Shown here: one piece after another, positions 42,736 to 51,804 of the stretch
How the letters are laid out: the number at the start of each line of letters is the position of its first letter
How positions within the stretch are numbered: the first letter of the stretch is position 1
Origin: Geobacter sp.
GTDB lineage: Bacteria; Desulfobacterota; Desulfuromonadia; Geobacterales; DSM-12255
Direction: 5' to 3'
NCBI GenBank assembly: GCA_009684525.1
Contig: WKKR01000001.1
Span: 496,001-560,000, forward strand
DNA: 64,000 nt
The notes under the pieces: generated by a model
Told to the model about the DNA's origin: nothing
Database searches by the model: none
Seen by the model: only the letters and a program-made list of their open reading frames with translations
Position numbers and translations under genes: made by a program

Positions 42736-43794
42736 TCAGTAGTGCTTCCGAATCTGCTCGAAGAGCTCTTCCGGATTCGGCAACGACCCGGCGCCAGGCG
42801 GACGGCCATAGAACGAGACCCTGGTCCCCCCGGCAACGGCCAGCCTGACATCCTCCACCATCTGGCCGGCATTCAGTTCCACATCCAGGATATGCCCCAC
42901 CCGTGCCGTCAGGTCGCGGAGCTGTTCCGCCGGAAAAGGGAAGAGTGTGATCGGCCGGAACAGGCCGACCTTGAGGCCGGCCTCGCGCGCCATGATGACT
43001 GCGGTCTTTGCAATCCGGGCGGCAGAACCGAACGCGGTGATGACCAGCTGGGCATCATCGGTCTGAAACTCCTCCCAACGCACCTCTTTCTTGGCCAGCT
43101 CTGCATAGCGGGCATGGAGACGCCAGTGGAAAGCCTCCATCTCGCCATCGCCAAGATAAAGCGATTTCACCACCCGCTGCTCCTGCCCCTCTTCCCTGCC
43201 CCGCACCACCCAGTCCTTGACCGGCAGCGCCATGGCCGGCCGGGGATGGGGCACCATCGACTCCTTCATCTGGCCGATCACCGAATCGGCGAACACCATG
43301 GCCGGCATGCGGTAGATGTCGGCCAAGTCAAAGGCGAGCATGGTCAAATCGTACATCTCTTGCACCGATGCCGGGGCGAGCACGATGATGTGATAGCCGC
43401 CATGCCCCCCTCCCTTTACCGCCTGGAAATAGTCGGCCTGGGAGGCATCGATCCCGCCGAGTCCGGGGCCGGCGCGGCAGATGTCGACGATCACGCCGGG
43501 GAGCTCGGACCCGGCCATGTAGGAGATCCCTTCCTGCTTGAGGGAGATCCCCGGACCGGACGAAGAGGTCATGGCCCGGACGCCGGTTGCGGATGCTCCC
43601 AGCAGCATGTTGATGGAGGCAATCTCGCTTTCCGCCTGGATGAATTCGCCACCCAGACGGGGGATCTCACGGGAGAGATATTCGGGGATATCGCTCTGAG
43701 GGGTGATGGGATAACCGAAATAATATCGGCACCCTGCCTCGATGGCAGCCATGGCCACTGCCTCGTTACCTTTTACGAACAACCGCGTCGTCAA
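42736..43794 (-). CDS. vorB: 2-oxoacid:ferredoxin oxidoreductase, alpha subunit (VorB/KorA type)
   Basis: A 352-residue protein with the alpha-subunit signature YYFGYPITPQSDIPEYLS, then MTSSSGPGISLKQEGISYMAG and FQAVKGGGHGGYH. These resemble proteins called VorB (2-oxoisovalerate) more than archaeal KorA, but the same group includes enzymes described as 2-oxoglutarate oxidoreductases in Geobacter. In a Geobacter-like cell either could feed acetyl-CoA or valine metabolism, or the TCA cycle. The gene symbol is therefore tentative; the family is not in doubt. Confidence 0.88.
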   Translation of the reverse strand: MTTRLFVKGNEAVAMAAIEAGCRYYFGYPITPQSDIPEYLSREIPRLGGEFIQAESEIASINMLLGASATGVRAMTSSSGPGISLKQEGISYMAGSELPGVIVDICRAGPGLGGIDASQADYFQAVKGGGHGGYHIIVLAPASVQEMYDLTMLAFDLADIYRMPAMVFADSVIGQMKESMVPHPRPAMALPVKDWVVRGREEGQEQRVVKSLYLGDGEMEAFHWRLHARYAELAKKEVRWEEFQTDDAQLVITAFGSAARIAKTAVIMAREAGLKVGLFRPITLFPFPAEQLRDLTARVGHILDVELNAGQMVEDVRLAVAGGTRVSFYGRPPGAGSLPNPEELFEQIRKHY

Positions 43795-43875
43795 CTGATA
43801 CCTCCAGGTTCCGGCAAAGTCATTAAGACGGACAACTGTATCTCCCTGTCCGGCCTGCCCCGCTCAGCAATCCAC

Positions 43876-44079
43876 TTACTTGAAGACAGTGATGGCTACG
43901 TCAGGACAGATCTCGGCACAGAGCTTACAGCCGATGCATTTTTCCTGTAAAGGAGCTGCTGCGGGATGATAACCGTATGCATTGATCTTTTCACACAGTA
44001 TCACAATGTTGTGGGGACAGACGGTAGTGCAGAGACCGCATCCTTTACAGCGCAACTCGTCAATCTCTATTCTAGGCAT
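43876..44079 (-). CDS. 2x[4Fe-4S] ferredoxin subunit of the oxidoreductase
   Basis: A 67-residue protein with two complete CxxCxxCxxxCP sets (RCKGCGLCTTVCP and KCIGCKLCAEICP). It is the delta subunit that carries electrons from the beta subunit to free ferredoxin. It is the first gene of the operon and is divergent from mucR across a 179-bp AT-rich region. Confidence 0.94.
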   Translation of the reverse strand: MPRIEIDELRCKGCGLCTTVCPHNIVILCEKINAYGYHPAAAPLQEKCIGCKLCAEICPDVAITVFK

Positions 44080-44190
44080 AACGGCTTTCCTTGTTCATGA
44101 AATGAAAGGCTGATTCGTTTCTCTAAAGATGAACTGACCAGTCAACTGAGCTTCACAGTAAGAAAAAAATAAGTAATCATAAAAAGTTAC

Positions 44191-44219
44191 TTGATTTCCA
44201 AATAATATGTCGTTAAATA
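44191..44219 (+). promoter_or_regulatory. Sigma-70 promoter of mucR
   Basis: TTGATT (44191-44196), a 17-bp spacer and TAAATA (44214-44219) lie in an AT-rich tract 39 bp upstream of the start. MucR proteins bind AT-rich DNA, so self-repression here is plausible. Confidence 0.7.
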
Positions 44220-44258
44220 GGTACACAGTACGATTACAACCCCCTTATGGAGGAATGC

Positions 44259-44747
44259 ATGGCACAGACACTGTTAGAACTGACGGCTAGTATTGTATCA
44301 GCACATGCTTCAGTGACAGAAATGTCAGGAGACGAACTCCTTCAGGAAATCCAGAGGGTCTTTTCGTCCCTGCAGGTTCTTGAAGGTGCTGCCCCGGATG
44401 CTGCCGGGGACCTTTCGGCAAAGGCTCCGACCATGAGTCTCAAGAAGGCGTTCCAGCCCGACCAGATTTTCTGCATGATCTGCGGCAAGGGCGGCATGAA
44501 GACCCTCACCCGGCACCTGTCGCAGGTTCACGGCATGAAACCCCGCGAATACCGGAAGCAGTTCGGTATCCCCACCAGCCAGTCGCTGACCGCCAAGAAC
44601 TTCTCCGACGCCCGTCGCAAAATGGCCAACGAGCGGGGGCTGGCCGACAACCTGGCCAAGGCCAGGGCAGTCCGGGCCGCCAAGCTTGCCAAGGCCAAGG
44701 CGCCTGCTGCGGTCAAGACAAAGACGAGCAAGGCGAAAAAGGCCTGA
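44259..44747 (+). CDS. MucR/Ros family zinc-finger transcriptional regulator
   Basis: A 162-residue protein. Residues ~60-125 are the Ros/MucR domain with a C2H2 zinc finger: C72-x2-C75 and H86-x4-H91 (FCMICGKGG, LTRHLSQVHGMK), then PREYRKQFGIP. A Lys/Ala-rich tail (~130-162) may bind DNA non-specifically. The ATG at 44259 follows GGAGG; one four codons earlier overlaps that site. These regulators are frequent in Geobacter-like genomes and repress by binding AT-rich DNA. Confidence 0.93.
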   Translation: MAQTLLELTASIVSAHASVTEMSGDELLQEIQRVFSSLQVLEGAAPDAAGDLSAKAPTMSLKKAFQPDQIFCMICGKGGMKTLTRHLSQVHGMKPREYRKQFGIPTSQSLTAKNFSDARRKMANERGLADNLAKARAVRAAKLAKAKAPAAVKTKTSKAKKA

Positions 44748-44774
44748 TCCGTAGCACCGCCGCATGACACAGAG

Positions 44775-44805
44775 AAACCCGACTGACTGGTCAGCCGGGT
44801 TTTTT
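44775..44805 (+). terminator. Terminator of mucR
   Basis: AAACCCGaCTGA and TCAGcCGGGTTT form a stem followed by TTTT. Confidence 0.9.
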
Positions 44806-44859
44806 ATCATCCACGGCGATAAATACCGCATCTGTCCATCTGCACTGCTTCCCCGAACG

Positions 44860-45735
44860 TCAGAGCACCTTGTTCAGCGAATATTCGACAATCCCTTCGG
44901 CACCCAGCTTGATCAGTTTCGGCACGATCCGGCGTACCTCCTGCTCGGGGAGGATGCTCTCAATTGAGACCCAGTCGGATTTGTAGAGATGGGCAACCGT
45001 CGGGTTGTTGAGGCTCGGCAGAATCTCAGTGATCGCTTCCACGGCGCTGTTGGGGGCATTCATCTTCAGGCCGACCATCCCTTCCGCGGCAAGCGCGGAT
45101 TTGAGCAGGGTGGCGATGGTTTCGATCTTTTCCCGCTTCCAGGGGTCTGCCCAGGACGCCTTGTTGGCGACCAGAACAGGCACCGATTCCATAAGGTCGC
45201 AGACGATCCGAAGGCCGTTGGCCTTGATCGTCGAACCGGTCTCCGTCACCTCGACGATGGCATCGCACAATCCGTCCACAACCTTTGCCTCAGTGGCTCC
45301 CCACGAAAATTCCACCGTGACCGGGATATTACGTTCGGCAAAATAGCGCTGGGTGAAGCCGACCAGCTCTGTCGAAATCGTCGCACCATGGAGGTCTTCG
45401 GGTTTTCCGACCTTCGAATCCTTGTTCACAACCAGCACCCAGCGCGCCGGTTTCCGCGAGACCTTGGAATAGACCATCTCGCAGACTTCCACCACATCCG
45501 ATTCGTTCTCGCGGACCCAGTCCCGACCGGCTATGCCAGCGTCTATGGTTCCCCGCTCGACGTACTTCCCCATCTCCTGGGGACGGATCAGTTTGCAGTT
45601 CATCTCCTCGTCGTCCACACCGGGAAAATAGCTCCGCGACGAGATGCTGATCTGCCAGCCAGCCTTCTTGAACAGTTCGACCGTGGCATTTTCGAGACTT
45701 CCCTTGGGGATGCCGAATTGAAGGGGATTGCTCAC
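44860..45735 (-). CDS. hisG: ATP phosphoribosyltransferase, long form
   Basis: A 291-residue protein that starts at a GTG overlapping the hisI stop by four bases (GTGA). Signatures are [47 protein letters not shown] and the ACT-like regulatory domain (~210-291). It starts histidine synthesis and is feedback-inhibited by histidine. The length matches the long HisG that does not need HisZ. The order hisI-hisG is unusual compared with the main his operon, which is not in this window. Confidence 0.96.
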   Translation of the reverse strand: MSNPLQFGIPKGSLENATVELFKKAGWQISISSRSYFPGVDDEEMNCKLIRPQEMGKYVERGTIDAGIAGRDWVRENESDVVEVCEMVYSKVSRKPARWVLVVNKDSKVGKPEDLHGATISTELVGFTQRYFAERNIPVTVEFSWGATEAKVVDGLCDAIVEVTETGSTIKANGLRIVCDLMESVPVLVANKASWADPWKREKIETIATLLKSALAAEGMVGLKMNAPNSAVEAITEILPSLNNPTVAHLYKSDWVSIESILPEQEVRRIVPKLIKLGAEGIVEYSLNKVL

Positions 45736-46109
45736 TTCTTGTAGACCTCCTTGGGATCGAACAGGGGGTTGGAATGTTCCACCCAGGTCCCGTTTTCCCA
45801 TTTGACGTAGAAACAGCTCCGATTGCCGGTATGACAGGCAGCGGGACCGTTCTGTTTCACCCTTATCACCACGGTGTCGGCATCGCAATCGGTATAAACC
45901 TCCACAACCTCCTGGGTGTTTCCCGACTCCTCCCCCTTCATCCAGTACTTGTTCCTGCTCCTGCTGAAGAACCAGGTCTTGCCGGTTTCAAGGGTGAGGT
46001 TGAGCGTCTTTTCATCCATAAAGGCAACCATCAGCACGTCGCCACTCTCATGATCCTGGATGACCGCCGGGATCAACCCACCCATCTTGTCGAAATCAAT
46101 CGAAATCAT
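45732..46109 (-). CDS. hisI: Phosphoribosyl-AMP cyclohydrolase
   Basis: A 125-residue protein from the ATG at 46109, preceded by GAGGAG. It contains [30 protein letters not shown] and [10 protein letters not shown], with the three cysteines that bind zinc in HisI. It is the single-function cyclohydrolase without a HisE domain. The stop overlaps the hisG start. Confidence 0.96.
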   Translation of the reverse strand: MISIDFDKMGGLIPAVIQDHESGDVLMVAFMDEKTLNLTLETGKTWFFSRSRNKYWMKGEESGNTQEVVEVYTDCDADTVVIRVKQNGPAACHTGNRSCFYVKWENGTWVEHSNPLFDPKEVYKK

Positions 46110-46140
46110 CACTGCTCCTCGTATCGTGAGATGGAGTGCG

Positions 46141-46473
46141 TCACTCCTCTTCCATTCCCCATCGGTCGACCATCCTGATCCGATGCAGGACATTCTGGCC
46201 GCTGACCTCGTCCATGATCTTGTCGGCCTCTTCCGCGGTAAAGCCGACCTTGGGCCTGACCCCCATCCAGTGGGTGGCGTCCCCCACCGGGGCATCCATC
46301 GATCGGGGCAGCGGCGGACCCGGCTTGTACTTGTCGTTGACGAACAGTGCCGCCTCATACTGACGCGGCCGCCGTACCAGTTTCACGTCGATCAGAAACC
46401 CGCTCTTCAGGGTCTTGGAAAGAATGGTATCGATGACTTCCATATCCTTGGGGATATCAGACGAATCGAGCAT
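46141..46473 (-). CDS. Conserved-looking small protein, unknown function
   Basis: A 110-residue soluble protein from the ATG at 46473, preceded by TGGAGG. It contains [28 protein letters not shown] and [15 protein letters not shown]. Composition is ordinary, with no signal or membrane segment. I do not recognise the family. It ends 31 bp before hisI and begins 67 bp after rlmB, all on one strand, so it is likely co-transcribed with them. Confidence 0.75.
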   Translation of the reverse strand: MLDSSDIPKDMEVIDTILSKTLKSGFLIDVKLVRRPRQYEAALFVNDKYKPGPPLPRSMDAPVGDATHWMGVRPKVGFTAEEADKIMDEVSGQNVLHRIRMVDRWGMEEE

Positions 46474-46540
46474 GGGAACCTCCAAAATTCGGTTATCCTA
46501 AATCAAAGATTTTCCATTTGCAAGTTTCATGTATCGCGGA

Positions 46541-47299
46541 TCAGCCGCCACTCTGCAACCGCTGCCGAACGACCTCGAACAGTGCGACGCTCCCCGCAAC
46601 CGCGGCATTGAGCGATCCTACCCCGCCCGTGAGCGGTATCGACAAAAGGAGGTCGCAGCTCTTCCGGACCAGGGGCCTGATCCCCTCCCCCTCGCTTCCG
46701 ATCACCATGGCCACCTTGCCGCGCAGGTCCTGCTGATACAGGGTGGTCCGGGCATCCTGGTCGAGTCCGTAGACCCAATACCCCGCTTCCTTCAGCTGAT
46801 CCAGGGCCTGGACGAGATTGGTGACCCGGGCAACCGGGACGGTCTCCACTGCCCCGGCAGAAACCCGCTCCACCGCCGGGGTGACGCCGACGGCGCGGTC
46901 CTTGACAATGACCACGCCCAGGACTCCGGCACAGGCAGCGCTTCTAACCAGAGAGCCCAGGTTTGCAGGGTCCTGAATGGAATCCAGCACCAGCACCACC
47001 CCTGCCTCCGCGCCCTTCCATGCCGCGACCAGATCGTCCAGATCGGCATAGGGAAACGGCTCGACGCGCAGGACAACGCCCTGATGGTATTCGTTGCCGC
47101 AGAGGCGGAAAAGATCCTGCTTCTGCCGTTGGCGCACCGGCACACCCTTTTCGGCGGCGAGTTCGAGCAGCTTGGCAAAACGGCGGTCGCTCCCCGGCGG
47201 AGGAGAGGCAAACAGCTCAAAGGCCCTCCTCTTGCCGCGAAGGGCCTCTGTTACGGCATTGATGCCGTAGACTATCTCATCGGTCACGTTATGAACCAT
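46541..47299 (-). CDS. rlmB: 23S rRNA (guanosine(2251)-2'-O)-methyltransferase
   Basis: A 252-residue SPOUT methyltransferase. The N-terminal substrate-binding domain (YGINAVTEALRGKRRAFELF) is followed by the knot domain with LDSIQDPANLGSLVRSA, VIGSEGEGIRPLVRKSCDLL and the final SLNAAVAGSVALFEVVRQR. TrmH-family sequence and the YGxNAV start favour RlmB over SpoU-type tRNA enzymes. Confidence 0.93.
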   Translation of the reverse strand: MVHNVTDEIVYGINAVTEALRGKRRAFELFASPPPGSDRRFAKLLELAAEKGVPVRQRQKQDLFRLCGNEYHQGVVLRVEPFPYADLDDLVAAWKGAEAGVVLVLDSIQDPANLGSLVRSAACAGVLGVVIVKDRAVGVTPAVERVSAGAVETVPVARVTNLVQALDQLKEAGYWVYGLDQDARTTLYQQDLRGKVAMVIGSEGEGIRPLVRKSCDLLLSIPLTGGVGSLNAAVAGSVALFEVVRQRLQSGG

Positions 47300-47338
47300 T
47301 CCCCGGCTGCGCCTGCAGCAGGACTAGCGGATGAACTC

Positions 47339-48055
47339 CTATTGCACCATCTCCTCGACGATCAGCTCGGCAGCGCGCACCGGATCGGGTGCGGCGCTGA
47401 TCGGCCGGCCGATCACCAGATAGTCGGCACCCGACTGGATCGCCTCCCGCGGGGTCATGATCCGCTTCTGATCGTCAGCCGCGGCAAAGGCAGGACGAAC
47501 ACCCGGCGTCACGATCAGGAAATCGGCGCCGCAGGCCTCCCTGATGAGCGGGACCTCGCGGGGCGATGCAACGACACCGTCGACCCCGGCCTTGTGCGCC
47601 AGCCGGGCTAACCGCACCACCTGCTCCTCGACCGGCACGCCTATCCCGATCTCCCGGAGGGTTTCCCCGGTGGACGAGGTCAGGACGGTTACCGCCAGCA
47701 CCTTGGCCCGCTCAGCGCCCTTGAACTCGCGGTCCAGGGTATCAACGGTCGTTGCCATCATCTCGTAGCCACCCAGGGCGTGCAGGTTGAAGAGCTTCAC
47801 CCCCAGGCGGGCTGCCTCCAAGGAAGCCATGGCAACGGTGTTGGGGATATCGTGGTACTTGAGGTCCAGAAAGACCTGGCCGCCGGCCTGCAGGATCGTC
47901 CGGACCGCTTCCGGACCGCAGGCGGTATAGAGCTGCTTGCCGATCTTGAACATGCCCACGTGGGGAGCCAGCAGTCCGGCCCACCGTCGCACCTCGTCCA
48001 TGCCCGGAACGTCCAGGGCAAAGATGATCCGGGATCGCGCCTCGTCTTTCGTCAT
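47339..48055 (-). CDS. pyrF: Orotidine 5'-phosphate decarboxylase
   Basis: A 238-residue protein from the ATG at 48055, which has GAGG five bases before; an ATG five codons earlier has no ribosome site. The catalytic DLKYHDIPNTV motif, IIFALDVP at the start, and VTPGVRP are present. It makes UMP in pyrimidine synthesis. It lies 26 bp after proS on the same strand. Confidence 0.96.
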   Translation of the reverse strand: MTKDEARSRIIFALDVPGMDEVRRWAGLLAPHVGMFKIGKQLYTACGPEAVRTILQAGGQVFLDLKYHDIPNTVAMASLEAARLGVKLFNLHALGGYEMMATTVDTLDREFKGAERAKVLAVTVLTSSTGETLREIGIGVPVEEQVVRLARLAHKAGVDGVVASPREVPLIREACGADFLIVTPGVRPAFAAADDQKRIMTPREAIQSGADYLVIGRPISAAPDPVRAAELIVEEMVQ

Positions 48056-48081
48056 AACAACCTCAACCATTACAGGATATT

Positions 48082-49797
48082 TTACAACTCAAGTGACTGT
48101 TTTACCGTTGCTATCACCTTCGCAACCGCGTCTTCGACCGGGAGGATCTCCACCTCGCCGCTACGACGGTCTTTCAGTTCCACGTTGCCGTCGGCAAGAT
48201 GCTTGCTTCCCACGACGATCCGCAGGGGGATCCCGATCAGGTCGGCATCCTTGAACTTGAAGCCGGGCCGCTCGTCGCGGTCGTCCAGGAGCACCTCCAC
48301 GCCGGCGCCGGTGAGCCGGGCATAGAGCTGTTCGGCAGCCTGCACCACCGGCTCGTCCTTGACGCTCAGTGCCGATATGATGCAATGGAACGGCGCGATC
48401 GGCACCGGAAAGATGATACCGTTGTCGTCATGGTTCTGCTCGATGCAGGCCGCCACGGTTCGACCGATGCCGATGCCGTAGCACCCCATGAAGATGATCT
48501 GCTCCTGGCCCGAGGCATCCAGATAGGTAGCCTTCAAGGCCTTGGAATATTTGGTGCCGAGCTTGAAGACGTGACCCACCTCGATGCCGCGCCACATCTC
48601 CAGGGTGCCGGTGCTGCAGCGGGGGCACGGGTCGCCATGGGCAACGGAGCGGACATCGGCAAACTCCGACACCGTGCAGTCCCGCTCCAGGTTCACATTC
48701 TTCAGATGGAAGTCCGCAAGATTGGCGCCGGCAACGAAATTCCGCATGCCGCGCACCGCAACATCGGCAATGATGCGCAGGGAGAGACCGATCGGGCCGA
48801 TATATCCCACCGGCGAACCAGTGGTTTTGGTGATGATCTCGTCGCTGGCCATCTCCAGGGTCTCGCAGCCGAGATAGTTCTTCAGCTTGATCTCGTTCAG
48901 CTCGTGGTCGCCCCGCACCATGACAGCCACCGGCACGGCGTCCGCCAGCAGGATCAGCATCTTCACGGTGGTTGCGGCAGGCACCCCGAGGAATTCGCTG
49001 ACCTCATCGATGGTCTTCTTCCCCGGCGTGGCAACCTTTTCCAGCGGCCGCGGCTCGGCATGTTCCACGGTCTCCACTTGTCGTGCCTCGGCCTTTTCCA
49101 CATTGGCGGCATAATCACAGGCGCTGCACGAGACAATGGCATCCTCGCCCGATTCGGCCAGGACCATAAACTCGTGCGAAGAGGAACCGCCAATGGAGCC
49201 GGTATCCGCCTCTACCGCCCTGAACTTCAGTCCGCACCGTTCGAAGATCCGGCGATAGGCGCGGTACATCTTGTCATAGGAGCCGTCTGCTGCCGCGCTA
49301 TCCACATCGAAGGAGTAGGCGTCCTTCATGATGAACTCGCGACCCCGCATCAGCCCGAAACGGGGACGGATCTCGTCCCGGAACTTGGTCTGGATCTGGT
49401 AGAGGTTCAGCGGCAACTGGCGATAGCTGCGCACCTCGCGGCGGATGATGTCGGTGACCACCTCTTCGTGGGTCGGTCCGAGACAGAATTCGGTATCCTT
49501 TCGGTCCTTGATCCTGAGCAGTTCCTTGCCGTACTGCTCCCAGCGGCCCGATTCCTGCCAGAGTTCGGAAGGGGTCACCATCGGCATCAGGATCTCGATG
49601 GCGCCGGCCCGGTTCATCTCCTCGCGGACGATGTTCTCCACCTTGCGCAGCGAGCGCAACCCCAGGGGAAGATAATTGTAAAGACCTGCCGCCACCTTGC
49701 GGATCATGCCGGCACGGAGCATCAACTGGTGGGAAATCACCTCGGCATCCGCCGGGGTTTCTTTCACGGTGGGGATGAAATACTGGGAATATCGCAT
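48082..49797 (-). CDS. proS: Prolyl-tRNA synthetase
   Basis: A 571-residue class II synthetase of the bacterial type. Motif 2 ([26 protein letters not shown]) and motif 3 ([10 protein letters not shown]) flank an inserted editing domain (~225-400). The anticodon-binding domain is at the C-terminus. Full-length for the bacterial form with editing. Confidence 0.97.
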   Translation of the reverse strand: MRYSQYFIPTVKETPADAEVISHQLMLRAGMIRKVAAGLYNYLPLGLRSLRKVENIVREEMNRAGAIEILMPMVTPSELWQESGRWEQYGKELLRIKDRKDTEFCLGPTHEEVVTDIIRREVRSYRQLPLNLYQIQTKFRDEIRPRFGLMRGREFIMKDAYSFDVDSAAADGSYDKMYRAYRRIFERCGLKFRAVEADTGSIGGSSSHEFMVLAESGEDAIVSCSACDYAANVEKAEARQVETVEHAEPRPLEKVATPGKKTIDEVSEFLGVPAATTVKMLILLADAVPVAVMVRGDHELNEIKLKNYLGCETLEMASDEIITKTTGSPVGYIGPIGLSLRIIADVAVRGMRNFVAGANLADFHLKNVNLERDCTVSEFADVRSVAHGDPCPRCSTGTLEMWRGIEVGHVFKLGTKYSKALKATYLDASGQEQIIFMGCYGIGIGRTVAACIEQNHDDNGIIFPVPIAPFHCIISALSVKDEPVVQAAEQLYARLTGAGVEVLLDDRDERPGFKFKDADLIGIPLRIVVGSKHLADGNVELKDRRSGEVEILPVEDAVAKVIATVKQSLEL

Positions 49798-49977
49798 TGC
49801 TACCTCGCCTGCTTGTATGTTGTACGGGATACAACGTCCGTATGGGTTCCACAGATGAACAGCGGATCTGCATCCGCCGCTTTCCGGAACTGACAGGGGG
49901 GAATGACGCGGATCTGCGGAAAGCTCACGACACTGAAACGACAGCAGACCGACAGGGCAGGAACCCTTGCGGGACGC

Positions 49978-51048
49978 TCAGTGTGAGGTGCGGCTGGCTG
50001 CAGCCAGGGCCTGGACCTCGGCAACCAGGGCATCGGCCAGTTCCGCCTCGGGGATCTTGCGGACGATTTCGCCGTGCCGGAACAGAAGCCCCTCCCCGCG
50101 GCCGCCTGCCACCCCCACATCGGCTTCGCGGGCCTCGCCGGGACCGTTCACCACGCAGCCCATGACTGCAACGGTCAACGGTGCATCCAGGTCTTTCAAG
50201 CGCTCTTCCACTTCCTGGGCAACGCCGATCAGGTCGATGCCGCAGCGGCCGCAGGTGGGACAGGAAACGAAGTTGATCCCCCGCTGGCGCAGGCCGAGCG
50301 CCTTGAGGATCTCGAAACCGACCCGGACCTCATCCACCGGATCGCCGGTGAGCGAAACGCGGAGCGTGTCGCCGATCCCTTCGGCAAGCAGGATGCCGAG
50401 CCCAACTGCAGACTTGATGGTACCGGAGAAGATCGTGCCCGCCTCGGTGATGCCGATATGGAGCGGATAGTCGACGCTGGCCGAGAGGAGGCGGTAGGCC
50501 GCCACGGTCTTCGGCACGTCGGATGCCTTGAGGGAGATCTTGATCTGGTCGTAACCGAGTTCTTCCAGTATCCGGACATGGCCCAGGGCCGAATCGACCA
50601 TGGCCTGGGCAGTGGGATGGCCGTATTTGACGAGCAGTTCCTTCTCCAGGGAGCCGGCATTGACGCCGATCCGGATCGGCACCCGCCGCTCGGAGGCGGC
50701 CTTCACCACCTCGGCGACCTTCCACCGCTCGCCGATATTTCCCGGATTGAGGCGCAGGCCGTCGATGCCACCCTCCAGTACCTTCAGAGCCAGCTTGTAG
50801 TCGAAATGAATGTCGGCAATGACCGGAATGGCGCTTTCGGCCTTGATCCGCCCCAGAGCCTCCGCAGCCTCCATGTCGAGCACGGCGCAGCGGACCAGCT
50901 CGCAGCCGGCCGCGGTCAACTGCCCGATCTGGGCCAGGGTGGCGGCAACATCACGGGTATCGGTGTTGCACATGGATTGGACCGAGCAGGGGGCACCCCC
51001 CCCGACGGTGACATTGCCAACGGATATCTGCCTGGTAAGTCGTTTCAC
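49978..51048 (-). CDS. ispG: (E)-4-hydroxy-3-methylbut-2-enyl-diphosphate synthase
   Basis: A 356-residue protein with a GTG start at 51048. The N-terminal barrel has [21 protein letters not shown] and the C-terminal part has the cluster cysteines [13 protein letters not shown] and the ending [11 protein letters not shown]. It performs the penultimate step of the MEP pathway for isoprenoids. Length fits the short bacterial form. Confidence 0.97.
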   Translation of the reverse strand: MKRLTRQISVGNVTVGGGAPCSVQSMCNTDTRDVAATLAQIGQLTAAGCELVRCAVLDMEAAEALGRIKAESAIPVIADIHFDYKLALKVLEGGIDGLRLNPGNIGERWKVAEVVKAASERRVPIRIGVNAGSLEKELLVKYGHPTAQAMVDSALGHVRILEELGYDQIKISLKASDVPKTVAAYRLLSASVDYPLHIGITEAGTIFSGTIKSAVGLGILLAEGIGDTLRVSLTGDPVDEVRVGFEILKALGLRQRGINFVSCPTCGRCGIDLIGVAQEVEERLKDLDAPLTVAVMGCVVNGPGEAREADVGVAGGRGEGLLFRHGEIVRKIPEAELADALVAEVQALAAASRTSH

Positions 51049-51081
51049 AATCGCGAATAGTAGGTGAACAGGCGGGAAAAG

Positions 51082-51804
51082 TCAAGGGAGGAGGCCGGCA
51101 AGCCCCAGGAAATTGAGGATGAGCCGTTGCGATGCATCGGCATAGTCAGGCTGCAGCCGGTCGAATTCGCTCAGGAGCCGCTGGGCATCCGCCGCGGCAA
51201 GGGGCGGTTCCACCGCAATTTCCTGGGCCCAGGTGGCGACGATGGCAGCGGTCACCTCGGGATGGAACTGCAGGCCGTAGGCGTTGCCGCAACGGAATGC
51301 CTGATGGGGGCAAACCGGCGAACGGGCGAGATGCACGGCTCCGTCCGGGATGGTAAAGCTGTCGTTGTGCCACTGAAAGGAGTAAAACGGCGAGGAGAGA
51401 CCGGCAAACAGCGGGTCGAGCTTCCCTGCCCCGGTCAGCTGAAGCGAAAGTGTTCCCAGCTCTCCGCAAGTCCGGGAGGTCACCCTCCCCCCGGCCACGT
51501 CGGCGAGCAGCTGGCCGCCGAGGCAGATGCCGAGAAAGGGGACCCGCTTCTCCAAGCAGAGCGCGATAAAACCCTTCACCCCGCGGAGGAACGGATGGGC
51601 CTCTTCATCGTTCGCCCCCATCGCCCCTCCCAGCACGATCACCCCTGCCATCTCCGCGGACAGGGAAAGGTGTTCACCGGCATAGGCCCGGACCGTGCGG
51701 CAGGGTATGCCAAGCTGGGCAAAGGTCTCTGCATACCTGCCAAGCGGGACCTCCGGGTCGTTCTGGACCACCAGCAGCGTGCGGCACCCTGCAGCATCCG
51801 TCAT
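51082..51804 (-). CDS. Class I glutamine amidotransferase, stand-alone
   Basis: A 240-residue protein that is only an amidotransferase domain. The nucleophile elbow is LGICLGGQLLAD, and the His and Glu of the triad are in FHPEVTAAI. It resembles GuaA-like amidotransferases that often lack a fused synthetase. Its ATG overlaps the stop of the upstream FeS oxidoreductase by four bases, so both are made together. Acceptor and partner are unknown. Confidence 0.88.
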   Translation of the reverse strand: MTDAAGCRTLLVVQNDPEVPLGRYAETFAQLGIPCRTVRAYAGEHLSLSAEMAGVIVLGGAMGANDEEAHPFLRGVKGFIALCLEKRVPFLGICLGGQLLADVAGGRVTSRTCGELGTLSLQLTGAGKLDPLFAGLSSPFYSFQWHNDSFTIPDGAVHLARSPVCPHQAFRCGNAYGLQFHPEVTAAIVATWAQEIAVEPPLAAADAQRLLSEFDRLQPDYADASQRLILNFLGLAGLLP

